Shown: positions 16,798 to 25,887, numbered from the stretch's first letter. The stretch: DNA of 64,000 bases from Sphingobium sp. Cam5-1 (GCF_015693305.1 NZ_CP065138.1:124001-188000), one strand, 5' to 3'. The notes: generated by a model from the letters alone, not told the origin. Program-made: numbers and translations.

Positions 16798-18611
16798 TGA
16801 GCGAAGCCTATAAGATCATCGATCACACCTACGACACGGTCGTAGTGGGTGCTGGCGGTTCGGGCCTTCGCGCGACCATGGGCAGCGCCGAAGCGGGCTT
16901 GAAGACCGCCTGCATCACCAAGCTGTTCCCGACTCGCTCGCATACCGTCGCGGCGCAGGGCGGCATCGCCGCTTCGCTCGGCAACAATTCGCCCGACCAC
17001 TGGACCTGGCACATGTACGACACCGTCAAGGGGTCGGACTGGCTGGGCGACCAAGACGCGATCGAATATATGGTGCGCGAAGCGCCTGCCGCCGTGATCG
17101 AGCTGGAACATGCCGGCGTGCCGTTCAGCCGTAACGAGAATGGGACGATCTATCAGCGCCCCTTCGGCGGCCATATGCAGAATATGGGTGCCGGCCCGCC
17201 GGTGCAGCGCACCTGCGCCGCCGCCGACCGCACCGGCCACGCGATGCTGCACGCGCTCTACCAGCAGTCGCTGAAGTATGACGCGGACTTCTATATCGAA
17301 TATTTCGCTATCGACCTGATCATGGAAGACGGCCCGAACGGCAAGGAATGCCGTGGCGTGATCGCCATCTGCATGGAGGATGGATCGATCCATCGCTTCC
17401 GCAGCAAGGCGGTGGTGCTGGCGACCGGCGGTTACGGCCGTGCCTATTTCTCTGCCACCTCGGCGCATAGCTGCACCGGCGACGGCGGCGGCATGGTGCT
17501 GCGCGCTGGCCTGCCGCTCCAGGATTTGGAGTTCGTGCAGTTCCACCCGACCGGCATCTACGGCGCGGGCGTGCTGATCACCGAAGGCGCACGCGGCGAG
17601 GGCGGTTATCTCACCAACTCCGAGGGCGAGCGCTTCATGGAACGCTACGCCCCGTCGGCCAAGGACCTGGCGTCGCGTGACGTCGTGTCCCGCTCGATGG
17701 CGATGGAAATGCGTGAAGGGCGCGGTGTTGGTCCGAACAAGGATCACATCTATCTGCACCTCGACCATATCGATCCCAAGGTGCTGGCCGAACGTCTGCC
17801 GGGCATCACCGAAAGCGGCAAGATTTTCGCGGGCGTCGATCTGACACGTCAGCCGCTGCCGGTGACGCCGACCGTCCACTATAATATGGGCGGCATCCCC
17901 TGTAACTATCATGGGCAGGTGGTGACGAAGGTCGGTGACGATCCGGAAGTCGTGGTGCCGGGCCTTTACGCGGTCGGCGAAGCTGCCTGCGTGTCGGTGC
18001 ATGGCGCGAACCGGCTTGGCTCCAACTCGTTGATCGATCTTGTCGTGTTTGGCCGCGCTACGGGTCTGCACCTCAAGGAAACGATAAAGCCCAATGGCTC
18101 GCATCGTCCGCTGCCCGCCGATGCGGCTGATCTGGCGCTGTCGCGTCTGGATCATTACCGCAACGCCAAGGGCGGTTCGCCGACGGCGAAGATCCGCCTC
18201 GAAATGCAGCACACCATGCAGAAGCATGCCGCGGTGTTCCGCGATAGCGCGTTGCTGAGTGAAGGCGTCACCAAGATGGCGCAGGTCAATGCGAGCATGC
18301 AGGACGTTGGCGTTTCCGACCGCTCGCTGATCTGGAACACCGACCTCATCGAGACGCTGGAACTGGATAACCTGATGTCTCAGGCGGTCTGCACCATGGT
18401 CAGCGCTGAAAACCGCAAGGAAAGCCGCGGCGCCCACGCGCACGAGGACTTCCCAAACCGCGATGATGAGACGTGGATGAAGCACACTGTCAGTTGGTTC
18501 GAGGGCTGGGGCGGCAAGGGCGGCAAGGTGTCGCTCGATTACCGTCCGGTGCACGACTACACGCTCACCGACGAAGCCGAGTATATCAAGCCGAAGGCTC
18601 GCGTTTACTGA
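16797..18611 (+). CDS. sdhA: Succinate dehydrogenase flavoprotein subunit
   Basis: The 604-residue flavoprotein shows the FAD-binding [15 protein letters not shown], the [10 protein letters not shown] segment with the His that binds FAD covalently, the catalytic [27 protein letters not shown] and [17 protein letters not shown]. It oxidises succinate to fumarate in the TCA cycle and complex II. Length is normal. It is the last sdh gene here: a terminator follows 28 bases after the stop, and the iron-sulphur subunit gene sdhB is absent from the window. A 694-codon open frame on the other strand is a composition artefact. Confidence 0.97.
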   Translation: MSEAYKIIDHTYDTVVVGAGGSGLRATMGSAEAGLKTACITKLFPTRSHTVAAQGGIAASLGNNSPDHWTWHMYDTVKGSDWLGDQDAIEYMVREAPAAVIELEHAGVPFSRNENGTIYQRPFGGHMQNMGAGPPVQRTCAAADRTGHAMLHALYQQSLKYDADFYIEYFAIDLIMEDGPNGKECRGVIAICMEDGSIHRFRSKAVVLATGGYGRAYFSATSAHSCTGDGGGMVLRAGLPLQDLEFVQFHPTGIYGAGVLITEGARGEGGYLTNSEGERFMERYAPSAKDLASRDVVSRSMAMEMREGRGVGPNKDHIYLHLDHIDPKVLAERLPGITESGKIFAGVDLTRQPLPVTPTVHYNMGGIPCNYHGQVVTKVGDDPEVVVPGLYAVGEAACVSVHGANRLGSNSLIDLVVFGRATGLHLKETIKPNGSHRPLPADAADLALSRLDHYRNAKGGSPTAKIRLEMQHTMQKHAAVFRDSALLSEGVTKMAQVNASMQDVGVSDRSLIWNTDLIETLELDNLMSQAVCTMVSAENRKESRGAHAHEDFPNRDDETWMKHTVSWFEGWGGKGGKVSLDYRPVHDYTLTDEAEYIKPKARVY

Positions 18612-18639
18612 GCCGCGCCGTCGGATGAGATAGGTAAGA

Positions 18640-18667
18640 GGGCGGGCTGCAAGGCTCGCCCTTTTTT
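18640..18667 (+). terminator. Intrinsic terminator after sdhA
   Basis: GGGCGGGCT/GGCTCGCCC (allowing one G-T pair) with a GCAA loop is followed by TTTTTT. It closes the sdhCDA unit before the GFA gene and argues against a lost downstream sdhB in the same transcript. Confidence 0.8.
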
Positions 18668-18703
18668 GTCTATGGTTCAGTTCATGTCGAAGGAGGTCGG
18701 GCG

Positions 18704-19135
18704 ATGGCGGATGCAAGCAGACATGTAGGCCAGTGTCATTGCGGCGCCGTCCGGTTCGAGGTTGAGCTGAGCAATGGCCTCGACAGCGCCCGCCGATGCA
18801 CCTGCTCATTTTGCCGGATGCGGGGCGCCGTAGCTGTCACGGCGAAGTTGGACGGTCTTCATGTCGTTCGGGGCGCCGATATGCTGACGAGCTATCGTTT
18901 CAATACGGGAGCGGCGCAGCACTTCTTCTGCTCGGGGTGCGGCATCTACACGCACCACCAGCGCCGCTCCAATGCAAACGAATATGGGGTGAATGTCGCC
19001 TGCCTCGAAGGAATGAGCCCCTTCGATTTCGATAAGGTGCCCGTGCTGGATGGCGAGAACCATCCGAGTGACAATGAGGGGCGGGCGCGGATCGCAGGGG
19101 TACTGCGGTTTATTCGCGCTGAAAGTGAGGGGTGA
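18704..19135 (+). CDS. GFA (glutathione-dependent formaldehyde-activating) family protein
   Basis: The 143-residue protein has the zinc-binding cysteines of the GFA/CENP-V family: HVGQCHCGAVRFEV, RRCTCSFCRMRG and FFCSGCGIYTHHQRRSN. A textbook AAGGAGG sits upstream of the ATG. The name comes from a Paracoccus enzyme; most family members are uncharacterised, and formaldehyde metabolism is not otherwise visible here. Confidence 0.88.
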   Translation: MADASRHVGQCHCGAVRFEVELSNGLDSARRCTCSFCRMRGAVAVTAKLDGLHVVRGADMLTSYRFNTGAAQHFFCSGCGIYTHHQRRSNANEYGVNVACLEGMSPFDFDKVPVLDGENHPSDNEGRARIAGVLRFIRAESEG

Positions 19136-19225
19136 GGTGCGGGCCGCTGAACGCGACGGGCGGGCGGACTTGTCGGCCGATGACCATAGCTGGACATTGA
19201 ATTTTTCCTAGGCGCTTGCCGAAAA

Positions 19226-19474
19226 TTGCCGTTGGTTCGATCGAAGAATGAGGTTATCTGTCATCGCATCCGGCCATTTCTAAATGCGCTCACGTCGAGA
19301 TATTTCTTCATCGCCGTCATCGCTCCTATATTTTGGGTGGTGATTGCATTGCAGATAGGCCACGCCTTAGAGCTTATCGCTCCTGACTATCGGCAGATAG
19401 TTTTTTGGCTGTCGGTGGCCTATGGTATCTCGGTTCTGCTTGCCCTGCGTCATGATGACCCGGAAAATCCATAA
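19226..19474 (+). CDS. Hypothetical small membrane protein
   Basis: The frame encodes up to 82 residues with two hydrophobic stretches (YFFIAVIAPIFWVVIALQIG and IVFWLSVAYGISVLLAL) ending in RHDDPENP. The only start in frame is a TTG at 19226 without an obvious ribosome site, so it could be a remnant. Base composition is noticeably less GC-rich than the surroundings. No family is recognised. It could be a decayed gene or part of recently acquired DNA, together with the ORF at 19649. Confidence 0.4.
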   Translation: MPLVRSKNEVICHRIRPFLNALTSRYFFIAVIAPIFWVVIALQIGHALELIAPDYRQIVFWLSVAYGISVLLALRHDDPENP

Positions 19475-19648
19475 GGGCGACCCTCGCACAATCGGCACAG
19501 CAGCAGCCCTCTGTAAACATAGGCCTAAGCCCCAAATCGGACGCCAGCAGAAGCATCTCACCGTCGTGCGTAACGGCAAGTTGGTGATGATGTCGTGTAG
19601 GATTGCGATGCCGGTTGACGGGAGCGGATAACGCAAATGATGAGGTGA
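19475..19648. other. Non-coding stretch in lower-GC patch
   Basis: No start-plus-ribosome-site combination or recognisable protein is found on either strand between the two small membrane ORFs. Short frames here (for example 19422–19631 plus, 19374–19706 minus) have no family features. Confidence 0.4.
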
Positions 19649-20050
19649 ATGGCAACATCTTTCGGCGGAATATTGTGTTGGATTGCTCTTGCGCTCGCGG
19701 GCTCACATTTTTTCGGAGCAGATCAGTTTCTGTTTATAGCGATTGGTGCGATCCTTGGTACTCTCACTTTAGGAAAGATATTTCGATCCTTTGGGAAACG
19801 GCGATTCAATAAGATACTCGCCGCAATCGACAACATAGATGCGCGGCCTGCCACGTTTCAAGGCTCGCCCGCGCAAGTTCCATTGGCTTTTGAGGTGACA
19901 AAATCAAATGGCTGGGTCGGGGAGTTCCTTTCCGATTCAACGCAAGACCTATTGAGTATCCGCTTTACTCCCGTCGATGGAGCCTCCACTGCGCAGGAGT
20001 TTTTGGAGGCGCTTTTTGAGGCCAAGCTCGTTCGAGACGTTCAGCCCTGA
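19649..20050 (+). CDS. Hypothetical membrane protein
   Basis: The 133-residue product has two hydrophobic segments at residues about 5–42 (FGGILCWIALALAGSHFF and FLFIAIGAILGTLTL), then a basic stretch KIFRSFGKRRFNK and a soluble C-terminal half. A weak ribosome site (GATGAGGTGA) precedes the ATG. No family is recognised. The codon use is AT-richer than the neighbouring housekeeping genes, which suggests acquisition. Confidence 0.55.
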   Translation: MATSFGGILCWIALALAGSHFFGADQFLFIAIGAILGTLTLGKIFRSFGKRRFNKILAAIDNIDARPATFQGSPAQVPLAFEVTKSNGWVGEFLSDSTQDLLSIRFTPVDGASTAQEFLEALFEAKLVRDVQP

Positions 20051-20202
20051 TTTATAAGTCGGTGTCCGCTTAGCTTTGTATCGCTTTTCAAAGCCGCCAG
20101 TGCGTTTCCTACGCCATATACGTCATTTCAGGGCTTGCGTTTGAGAACGGCGGCAAAACCCCCTCTAGCGCCTATCCCATCGTCTCGCTAAGCCTTCATT
20201 CA

Positions 20203-20958
20203 ATGACGATCGATCCCCTGGTCCTTTTGCAGGCCTATTCCATCGGCGTGTTTCCCATGTCGGATGACCGGGATGCGGAGGAGGTTTATTGGATTGAGCC
20301 CAAGCGGCGAGCGATCATGCCGCTCCATGGCTTTCGCATGTCTCATTCGCTGGCCAAGACGATCCGGCAGGAGCGCTTCCGCGTGACTGCCAACCGCGAT
20401 TTTGGCGGCATTGTCTCGCTATGCGCGCAAGCGGCGGAGGATCGGCCGTCGACCTGGATTAACAAGGAGATCGAGCAGACATATCGCCATCTGCACGAGA
20501 TCGGCTTCGCGCATTCGATCGAGGTTTGGGATGGCGATGAGCTGGCGGGCGGCCTCTATGGCGTCGCTTTGGGCCAAGCCTTTTTCGGCGAAAGCATGGT
20601 GTCGCGAAAAACCGATGCTTCGAAGGTCGCTCTGGCCTGGCTCACTGCCCGCATGCTCTTTTCAGGCTTCACCTTGCTCGACTGCCAATTCATGACCGAC
20701 CATCTTCGGTCATTGGGCGCGATAGAAATCAGCCAGAAGGATTATCTGGGATTGCTGGCAGGCGCACTGGGCGACGTACCGCTTGGCTCGGGCCGTTCTT
20801 CGGCGTTGGCCGGAGGTTCGGGAACCTGGGCAGAGCTTGCATTCGCGCCGCTTGAGGGGGAAGAATCCGCCGGAGGTTCACCTTTGCCACCGAGCTTGAC
20901 CGTGTCGGGTCCGCTCTCGGGCCAGGACATCGTGCAGCTTCTTACCCAGACATCGTAG
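20203..20958 (+). CDS. aat: Leucyl/phenylalanyl-tRNA–protein transferase
   Basis: The 251-residue enzyme attaches Leu or Phe to proteins starting with Arg or Lys and marks them for ClpAP. Visible motifs are LLQAYSIGVFPM, YWIEPKRRAIMPL, WINKEIEQTYRHLHEIGFAHSIEVW, GGLYGVALGQAFFGESMVS and LLDCQFMTDHLRSLGA. The last 72 codons overlap the convergent DUF2155 gene by 217 bases; the aat part of that overlap lies mostly after its conserved domain and is low in motifs. Confidence 0.94.
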   Translation: MTIDPLVLLQAYSIGVFPMSDDRDAEEVYWIEPKRRAIMPLHGFRMSHSLAKTIRQERFRVTANRDFGGIVSLCAQAAEDRPSTWINKEIEQTYRHLHEIGFAHSIEVWDGDELAGGLYGVALGQAFFGESMVSRKTDASKVALAWLTARMLFSGFTLLDCQFMTDHLRSLGAIEISQKDYLGLLAGALGDVPLGSGRSSALAGGSGTWAELAFAPLEGEESAGGSPLPPSLTVSGPLSGQDIVQLLTQTS

Positions 20959-21401
20959 ATCGGGTGCTGCACGACGTTGCGATCCGGGCGTTCCTTAAAC
21001 AACCAGCCCGAGAAGTTGCGACGCCATTTATTGTCGGCGGTGCTGCGCACGTCGAGTTGAACGAAAGCCCCGGTTTCCTGAACATTTTCCCAGGGGGCGG
21101 TCGTCTCACACGCTTGCAGGCGGACGATCGCATCGCCTACGCGTAAGGCGTCGCCGGGCTTCATCGTGAGGTCAGTGGTGATGCCGTTGCGCTTGTTGAG
21201 CAGGCCGATCACGGCCACGCGCTCCGCCATTGGCGTGCCGGGCAGAGAACCGGATCCGCCATTGCGAATCTTCTGCCCCTCGATCTTCACGGGGCCGGTC
21301 TGGTTCGCAGTGGGGAGTTCATCGCCGCCACAGGCCGCAAGCGACAACAGCAGGGCGAGGGGCAGGATCGGCAGGACCGTCCCCGCCGGGCGCAGGGTCA
21401 T
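20742..21401 (-). CDS. DUF2155 periplasmic/lipoprotein-like protein
   Basis: The 219-residue product has a hydrophobic signal with LLLSLAAC, a possible lipobox, then the DUF2155 core: LNKRNGITTDLTMKPGDALRVGDAIVRLQACETTAPWE, GAFVQLDVRS, FSGWLFKERPDRNVVQHPIYDVWVRSCTMSWP. The core resembles the DUF2155 proteins encoded beside NDUFA12 in alphaproteobacteria. The tail after SWPESG is Pro/Ser/Ala-rich and probably disordered, and it is this part that overlaps aat on the other strand. The start overlaps the ndufA12 stop by four bases. Confidence 0.85.
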   Translation of the reverse strand: MTLRPAGTVLPILPLALLLSLAACGGDELPTANQTGPVKIEGQKIRNGGSGSLPGTPMAERVAVIGLLNKRNGITTDLTMKPGDALRVGDAIVRLQACETTAPWENVQETGAFVQLDVRSTADNKWRRNFSGWLFKERPDRNVVQHPIYDVWVRSCTMSWPESGPDTVKLGGKGEPPADSSPSSGANASSAQVPEPPANAEERPEPSGTSPSAPASNPR

Positions 21402-21796
21402 GACGCGTCGGGGCTCCACGCTTCATAATCGCCGGTCGCGCGCTGGCGCTGCGCACCCTTTTCCAGCGCGCCCGTGGGCCGGTAAGCATTGGGAGTGCCA
21501 GTCGCGTTGGGCGTGAAATCCCGTTCCCAGATACGAGGCGGAGGCAGGAAGCTTTCCGGCGTTCCTTCGATCGTGTGATGCAGCCACCCGTGCCATTCGG
21601 CAGGCACCCGGCTGGCATCGTTATTACCGTTGTAGATTACCCAGCGGCGGGCGCGGCCGTGCACGTCCGTGCCGCCTTCATAATAGATATTGCCCTGATG
21701 GTCCTCGCCCACTTTCTTGCCCTTGCGGGAGGTATAAAGTGCGGTGCCGATGGTCGCGCCATTCCACCAGGTGAAGATCTTGGCCAGGATTCCCAT
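21398..21796 (-). CDS. Complex I accessory subunit, NDUFA12 family
   Basis: The 132-residue protein has the NDUFA12/B17.2 pattern: FTWWNGATIGTALYTSRKGKKVGEDHQGNIYYE, RRWVIYNGNNDASRVPAEWHGWLHH and PNATGTPNAYRPTGAL. It is a peripheral subunit of alphaproteobacterial NADH:ubiquinone oxidoreductase. It is coupled by an ATGA overlap to the DUF2155 gene. The main nuo operon is not in this window. Confidence 0.93.
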   Translation of the reverse strand: MGILAKIFTWWNGATIGTALYTSRKGKKVGEDHQGNIYYEGGTDVHGRARRWVIYNGNNDASRVPAEWHGWLHHTIEGTPESFLPPPRIWERDFTPNATGTPNAYRPTGALEKGAQRQRATGDYEAWSPDAS

Positions 21797-21847
21797 GCGC
21801 CAAGCGCTTAGCGCCTGCCGTGGGGGATTGGCAAGGCGGATATGGCG

Positions 21848-22375
21848 TCAGCGGGTGCGCGGTGGGCAGAAATCGAGGCTGGCAGGGCTTTTGACCGCAG
21901 GATCGACGCAGCTGCCCCAAGATACACTGTCGCCCTCGACGATGCCGAGTTCAGCCGCTCGTCCGCCGCGCAGCTCAAGGACGGCCGCCACGGGAACCCC
22001 AGCAGAAACCGGCACGCGTGAATAAGGGGCCGCATTGGCGGCGATGAAGGCGATCGCGCCGTCGGTGCGGATGAAGATCATGTCCAGCGGGATCAGCGTG
22101 TCCTTCATCCAGAAGCTGGCGGTCCGGGGCGGCGACATGGGAAAGAGCATGCCGCTATTTGCATCCAGGGACTTGCGGAACATCAGGCCCCGTTCCTGAT
22201 CCTTTGCGGTGATGGCGGTTTCCACCGCAAAACGGTGCCTGCCCGAGTTCGTACGGATTTCAAGGGGGAGCAGATTGGTCTGCTGGTTTGTAGGGCTGGC
22301 GGTCTTTTCCGCCTTGGGCTGAGTGGGAGAACAGGCGGCTAAAACCGCGACCAGGAAGGGAAAGGCGATCCGCAT
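21848..22375 (-). CDS. DUF192 family lipoprotein
   Basis: The 175-residue protein has a lipoprotein signal (MRIAFPFLVAVLAAC) and the DUF192 core: AKDQERGLMFRKSLDANSGMLFPM, FWMKDTLIPLDMIFIRTDG and the Gly/Ala-rich end ELRGGRAAELGIVEGD. Family function is unknown. It is 51 bases upstream of ndufA12 in the same direction. Confidence 0.88.
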   Translation of the reverse strand: MRIAFPFLVAVLAACSPTQPKAEKTASPTNQQTNLLPLEIRTNSGRHRFAVETAITAKDQERGLMFRKSLDANSGMLFPMSPPRTASFWMKDTLIPLDMIFIRTDGAIAFIAANAAPYSRVPVSAGVPVAAVLELRGGRAAELGIVEGDSVSWGSCVDPAVKSPASLDFCPPRTR

Positions 22376-22440
22376 CCTGCTGTGCTAGCCTATCCGGGAG
22401 TAGTGACGCCACAGATTTTGCGAGGCCCCATGGCGCGCCG

Positions 22441-22965
22441 TCACTGGTCGGGGTCTGGCGGCTCACCAGGGGCAGCGTCCGTCCAGCGGCGGGCGGTGTC
22501 GAAACTGTGGCCTGCGCGCAGGAAAGCGGCGATGGCCTTTTCACGCTGCTTAGGATCGGTTGCTGCCGTGGCATAGGGGCCGAGGCGTTTGCGGCGGGCG
22601 AAACGATCGGCTGCAGCCCAACTATCGTTATCGACCTGAACGTCGGCTTCTTCCCGATCAGTGTCCGCTATGCCGTCTGCGCGCAAGGTCTGTGCAACGC
22701 GGCGTGCGCCATAGCCGCGACGGGTAAGCGCCGCGCTTTTCATGACGGCGAAGCTGCGATCATCGACGTAGCGCAGTTCGGCGAGCCGTTCGACAAGCCG
22801 TTCGGGCGCGGGCGGACCTTCGCCAGCCCATCCGCGTTCCTGCAATTTGCGGTTGAGATAAGCGAGCAGCTTCGCCCGGCTCGTCGCGAAACGGCCGACG
22901 TAACGCAGGGCCAGATCGCGCAGGCTGTCGCCATCCAGCGGTGGTCGGGGGCGTTTGCCGGTCAT
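22441..22965 (-). CDS. recX: Regulatory protein RecX
   Basis: The 174-residue protein has the RecX repeat features ALRYVGRFATSRAKLLAYLNRKLQERGW, LRYVDDRSFAVMKSAALTRRGYGARRVAQTLRADGI and the C-terminal FLRAGHSFDTARRW. RecX limits RecA filament extension. Start at 22965 (MTGKRPRPPLDGD) follows an AAGG; the open frame further upstream to 23073 has no family similarity. recA is not in the window. Confidence 0.88.
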   Translation of the reverse strand: MTGKRPRPPLDGDSLRDLALRYVGRFATSRAKLLAYLNRKLQERGWAGEGPPAPERLVERLAELRYVDDRSFAVMKSAALTRRGYGARRVAQTLRADGIADTDREEADVQVDNDSWAAADRFARRKRLGPYATAATDPKQREKAIAAFLRAGHSFDTARRWTDAAPGEPPDPDQ

Positions 22966-23148
22966 ATGAGCGCCTTCATGGCAATGGTTTATGCGACGGG
23001 CGCCTTGATTATGCCACAGTGGGGCCGGAATTTTACCGCGCCTCATGCTGTAGAAGGCCAAGCTGGAATGCAACTATCCGGTGCATTGCCGCTTCAAAGA
23101 TGATAGCGGCGCGCCCGGATGACAAGATTGAAATTGGGTGAAACCAAT

Positions 23149-24888
23149 ATGACGGGTTCGCAAAGCATGATGGCACCGACGCCGACCAATGACGCCCTTC
23201 CCCGGCGCTTCTCGGATTTCGGGACGCTGGGCGAGGCGCTCGACTATGCGGCGCAGGGGCAGCGCGGGCTGAATTTCCATGATGCGCGTGGCAATCTGGC
23301 GCGACCCTATCCCTTTGCCGAACTGCGCGCCGATGCCATTGCATGCGCCCACCGCCTGATCGCGCATGGCGTGAAGCCGCAGGATCGCGTGGCCCTGGTC
23401 GCGGAAACTGGTGCGGATTTCGCGCAGCTGTTCTTCGGCATCATCTATGCCGGCGCCTGGCCGGTGCCGCTGCCACTGCCGACCAGCTTTGGCGGCAAGG
23501 AAAGCTATATCGACCAGCTCAACGTCCAGCTCGACAGCTGCGATCCGATGCTGTTCCTCTTCCCCAAGGAACTGGAGGAGATGGCGGGCGAGTCCGGGCG
23601 GCAGAAGAATGTTGAGAGCATCGCATTCGAGGATTTCATCGCGCGCGAAGCCGTACCCTGCGACCTGCCGCAAGCGAAGGGCGAGGAGATCGCCTATCTG
23701 CAATATTCCAGCGGATCGACCCGCTTCCCCCACGGCGTCGCGGTGACGCACCATGCGCTGCTGAGCAACCTCGCCGCGCACAGCCATGGCATGCAGGTTC
23801 AGGAGAGCGATCGCTGCATCAGCTGGCTGCCCTGGTATCATGACATGGGGCTGGTCGGCTGTTTTCTGTCCGTCGTCGCGAACCAGGTGTCGACCGATTA
23901 TATGAAGACCGAGGATTTCGCCCGCCGCCCGCTGGCATGGCTGGACCTTATCAGCCGCAATGAAGGCACCTCGATCAGTTATTCGCCGACCTTCGGCTAC
24001 GACATTTGCGCGCGGCGCATGTCGAGCCAGACCAAGGCGCAGGACCGGTTCGACCTGTCGCGCTGGCGGCTCGCGGGCAATGGCGCGGACATGATCCGCC
24101 CCGACGTGATGCAGAGCTTTGTCGATGCGTTCGCTGATGCAGGGTTCAGCCCGAAGGCGTTTCTGCCGAGCTATGGCTTGGCCGAAGCGACGCTGGCCGT
24201 CACCATCATGCCGCCGGGCGAGGGCATCATCGTCGAGCTGGTCGAGGAAACCGACCTGTCGGGCGGCGACGCGACCGAGGGACGGCCGCAGCGTTTTCGT
24301 TCGATCGTGAACTGCGGCAAGCCCGCGCGCGACATGATCGTGGAAATCCGTGACGAAGATGGCGCACCGCTGGGCGAGCGGCAGATCGGCAAGGTGTGGA
24401 CGACCGGCCCGTCGCTGATGGTCGGATATTTCCGCGATCAGGAAGCGACCGACGCCTGCATGGCTGACGGTTGGCTGGACACCGGCGACATGGGCTATCT
24501 GAGCGATGGCTATCTCTACATTGTCGGCCGCGCCAAGGACATGATCATCATCAACGGTAAGAACCACTGGCCGCAGGATATCGAATGGGCGGTGGAGCAG
24601 CTGCCCGGCTTCAAGCAGGGCGACATCGCCGCCTTCGCGATTACAACGCCGGGCGGTGAGGAAGCGCCCGCCGTGCTCGTGCATTGCCGCACGTCCGACA
24701 ATGACGAGCGCACGCGGCTGCGCGACCAGATTCGCGAGCGGGTGCGGGCGATCACCGGCATGAACTGCGTCGTGGAGCTGGTGCCGCCGAGGACGCTGCC
24801 GCGGACGAGTTCGGGCAAATTGAGCCGGTCCAAGGCGCGGAACCTGTATCTGACGGGTGAGATCAGGCCTTACGACATCGCGGCTTGA
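23149..24888 (+). CDS. Fatty acyl-AMP ligase
   Basis: The 579-residue ANL-superfamily enzyme activates fatty acids as acyl-adenylates for transfer to a carrier protein. Seen are the P-loop-like YLQYSSGSTRFPHGVAVTHHALL, the FAAL-type DRCISWLPWYHDMGLVG, LPSYGLAEATLAVT, the ATP-binding WLDTGDMGYL and the C-terminal lysine motif TSSGKLSRSKARNLY. The WLPWYHDMGL segment is typical of FAALs rather than acyl-CoA synthetases. No acyl-carrier or polyketide partner is adjacent, so its acceptor is unknown. Starts at 23119 and 23149 are both possible. Confidence 0.88.
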   Translation: MTGSQSMMAPTPTNDALPRRFSDFGTLGEALDYAAQGQRGLNFHDARGNLARPYPFAELRADAIACAHRLIAHGVKPQDRVALVAETGADFAQLFFGIIYAGAWPVPLPLPTSFGGKESYIDQLNVQLDSCDPMLFLFPKELEEMAGESGRQKNVESIAFEDFIAREAVPCDLPQAKGEEIAYLQYSSGSTRFPHGVAVTHHALLSNLAAHSHGMQVQESDRCISWLPWYHDMGLVGCFLSVVANQVSTDYMKTEDFARRPLAWLDLISRNEGTSISYSPTFGYDICARRMSSQTKAQDRFDLSRWRLAGNGADMIRPDVMQSFVDAFADAGFSPKAFLPSYGLAEATLAVTIMPPGEGIIVELVEETDLSGGDATEGRPQRFRSIVNCGKPARDMIVEIRDEDGAPLGERQIGKVWTTGPSLMVGYFRDQEATDACMADGWLDTGDMGYLSDGYLYIVGRAKDMIIINGKNHWPQDIEWAVEQLPGFKQGDIAAFAITTPGGEEAPAVLVHCRTSDNDERTRLRDQIRERVRAITGMNCVVELVPPRTLPRTSSGKLSRSKARNLYLTGEIRPYDIAA

Positions 24889-24912
24889 TTGGTTCTATTG
24901 GAATAGTTTTAT

Positions 24913-24992
24913 CCCGTTCGCCCTGAGCCTGTCGAAGGGCTCTCCTTTCAGGAAGAGAAGTAGAGGGCTTCGACAAGCTCAGCCCGAACGGG
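24913..24992. repeat. REP-like inverted repeat, type A
   Basis: CCCGTTCGCCCTGAGCCTGT…GAAGGGCTCT at the left is mirrored by AGAGGGCTTCGACAAGCTCAG…CCCGAACGGG at the right; the two half-elements face each other between the ligase and ParA-like genes. It is the most complete copy of type A. Confidence 0.85.
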
Positions 24993-25005
24993 TTGGGGGT
25001 GGTTT

Positions 25006-25767
25006 TTACCCGCTCTTCTGATCTTTCAACACCTGCCGCTCGATCGTGGTCCACAGGCTCGCGAAAGCCTGTGCCGGGGGTGAAGACGCCGCGAAGGCGC
25101 CGAGCGGCTTCCTGTGCACCGTCATCTGTTCGACCATGCTGGCCATCGGGATGGCGGGCCAGCCGGGCTGTTCGTCGATCGCCTTGCGATGCAGGGCGCG
25201 GCGGCGGTCAACCATGGAATAGACGGGCATGATGGGGGCATGCGATCCGCCGCGCTGGACCAGATAGCGCGCCACCTCGCCCATCGCCCGTTGCGACAGC
25301 GGCGAGGGGATGACTGGGATGACGATCATGTCGGCAGCGCGCAGCACCTGTTCGCTGGTTTCGGTGAGACCGGGCGGGCAGTCGAGGATGATGCGGTCAT
25401 AATCCTTGCCCAGGCTGTCGATCAGCTTGGCGAGCCGCTTTTTCTTGTCCAGTTCGCGGAAGAGATGGTCGAGACTGCGCAGCGACGTGTCGGCGGCGAT
25501 AAGGTCGAGGCCGGGCACCGTCGAAGGCTGGATGAGCTTGCGAACCTCTACATCCTTGCTGAAGATCGCTTGTGCGGCGTCGCGGCTCTGTCGGTCGGTG
25601 GAGATGAGCCAGCTGGACGCAGCCTGCGGGTCGAGATCCCACAGCAGGGTGCGCCGCCGTGAAATAGTGGCGGATGCCCATGCGAGATTGATCGCGAAGG
25701 TGGTTTTGCCCACCCCGCCCTTGAGGCTGTAGACGGCGATGGTCGCCAATGCCGGTTCCTTTGCCAT
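25006..25767 (-). CDS. ParA-family ATPase
   Basis: The 253-residue ATPase has the deviant Walker A SLKGGVGKTTFAINLAW, the switch I region DLDPQAASSW and Walker B-like YDRIILDCPPGLTETS. It belongs to the ParA/Soj group. No parB is adjacent, so it is an orphan that might place a cellular cargo rather than the chromosome. It is not closely MipZ-like by eye. Start at 25767 (MAKEPALATIAV) is chosen over 25797. Confidence 0.82.
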   Translation of the reverse strand: MAKEPALATIAVYSLKGGVGKTTFAINLAWASATISRRRTLLWDLDPQAASSWLISTDRQSRDAAQAIFSKDVEVRKLIQPSTVPGLDLIAADTSLRSLDHLFRELDKKKRLAKLIDSLGKDYDRIILDCPPGLTETSEQVLRAADMIVIPVIPSPLSQRAMGEVARYLVQRGGSHAPIMPVYSMVDRRRALHRKAIDEQPGWPAIPMASMVEQMTVHRKPLGAFAASSPPAQAFASLWTTIERQVLKDQKSG

Positions 25768-25855
25768 GGGGCGAAAGCTACGGCTTTGCCCCGCCAAAGC
25801 AAGCGGACAATCATATGTTAATGACGCTGTCGTGACAGATGCGCGGACCTCATGA

Positions 25856-25887
25856 AAAATCCCGCCGGGGATGACCGGCGGGATTTT
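25856..25887. terminator. Strong bidirectional terminator
   Basis: Perfect 13-bp arms AAAATCCCGCCGG and CCGGCGGGATTTT (25856–25868 and 25875–25887) with a 6-base loop. It lies just after the class II DAHP synthase on the minus strand, upstream of the ParA-like gene, and has T-rich ends both ways. Confidence 0.85.

Noticed and set aside
16725..18809. 694-codon open frame on the minus strand opposite sdhA
   Set aside because: Composition is Arg/His/Asp-rich with no domain, and it mirrors the highly conserved sdhA; high GC leaves antisense frames open.
23074..24684. 536-codon minus-strand frame opposite the fatty acyl-AMP ligase
   Set aside because: It is the antisense of a clear ANL-family gene and shows no domain.
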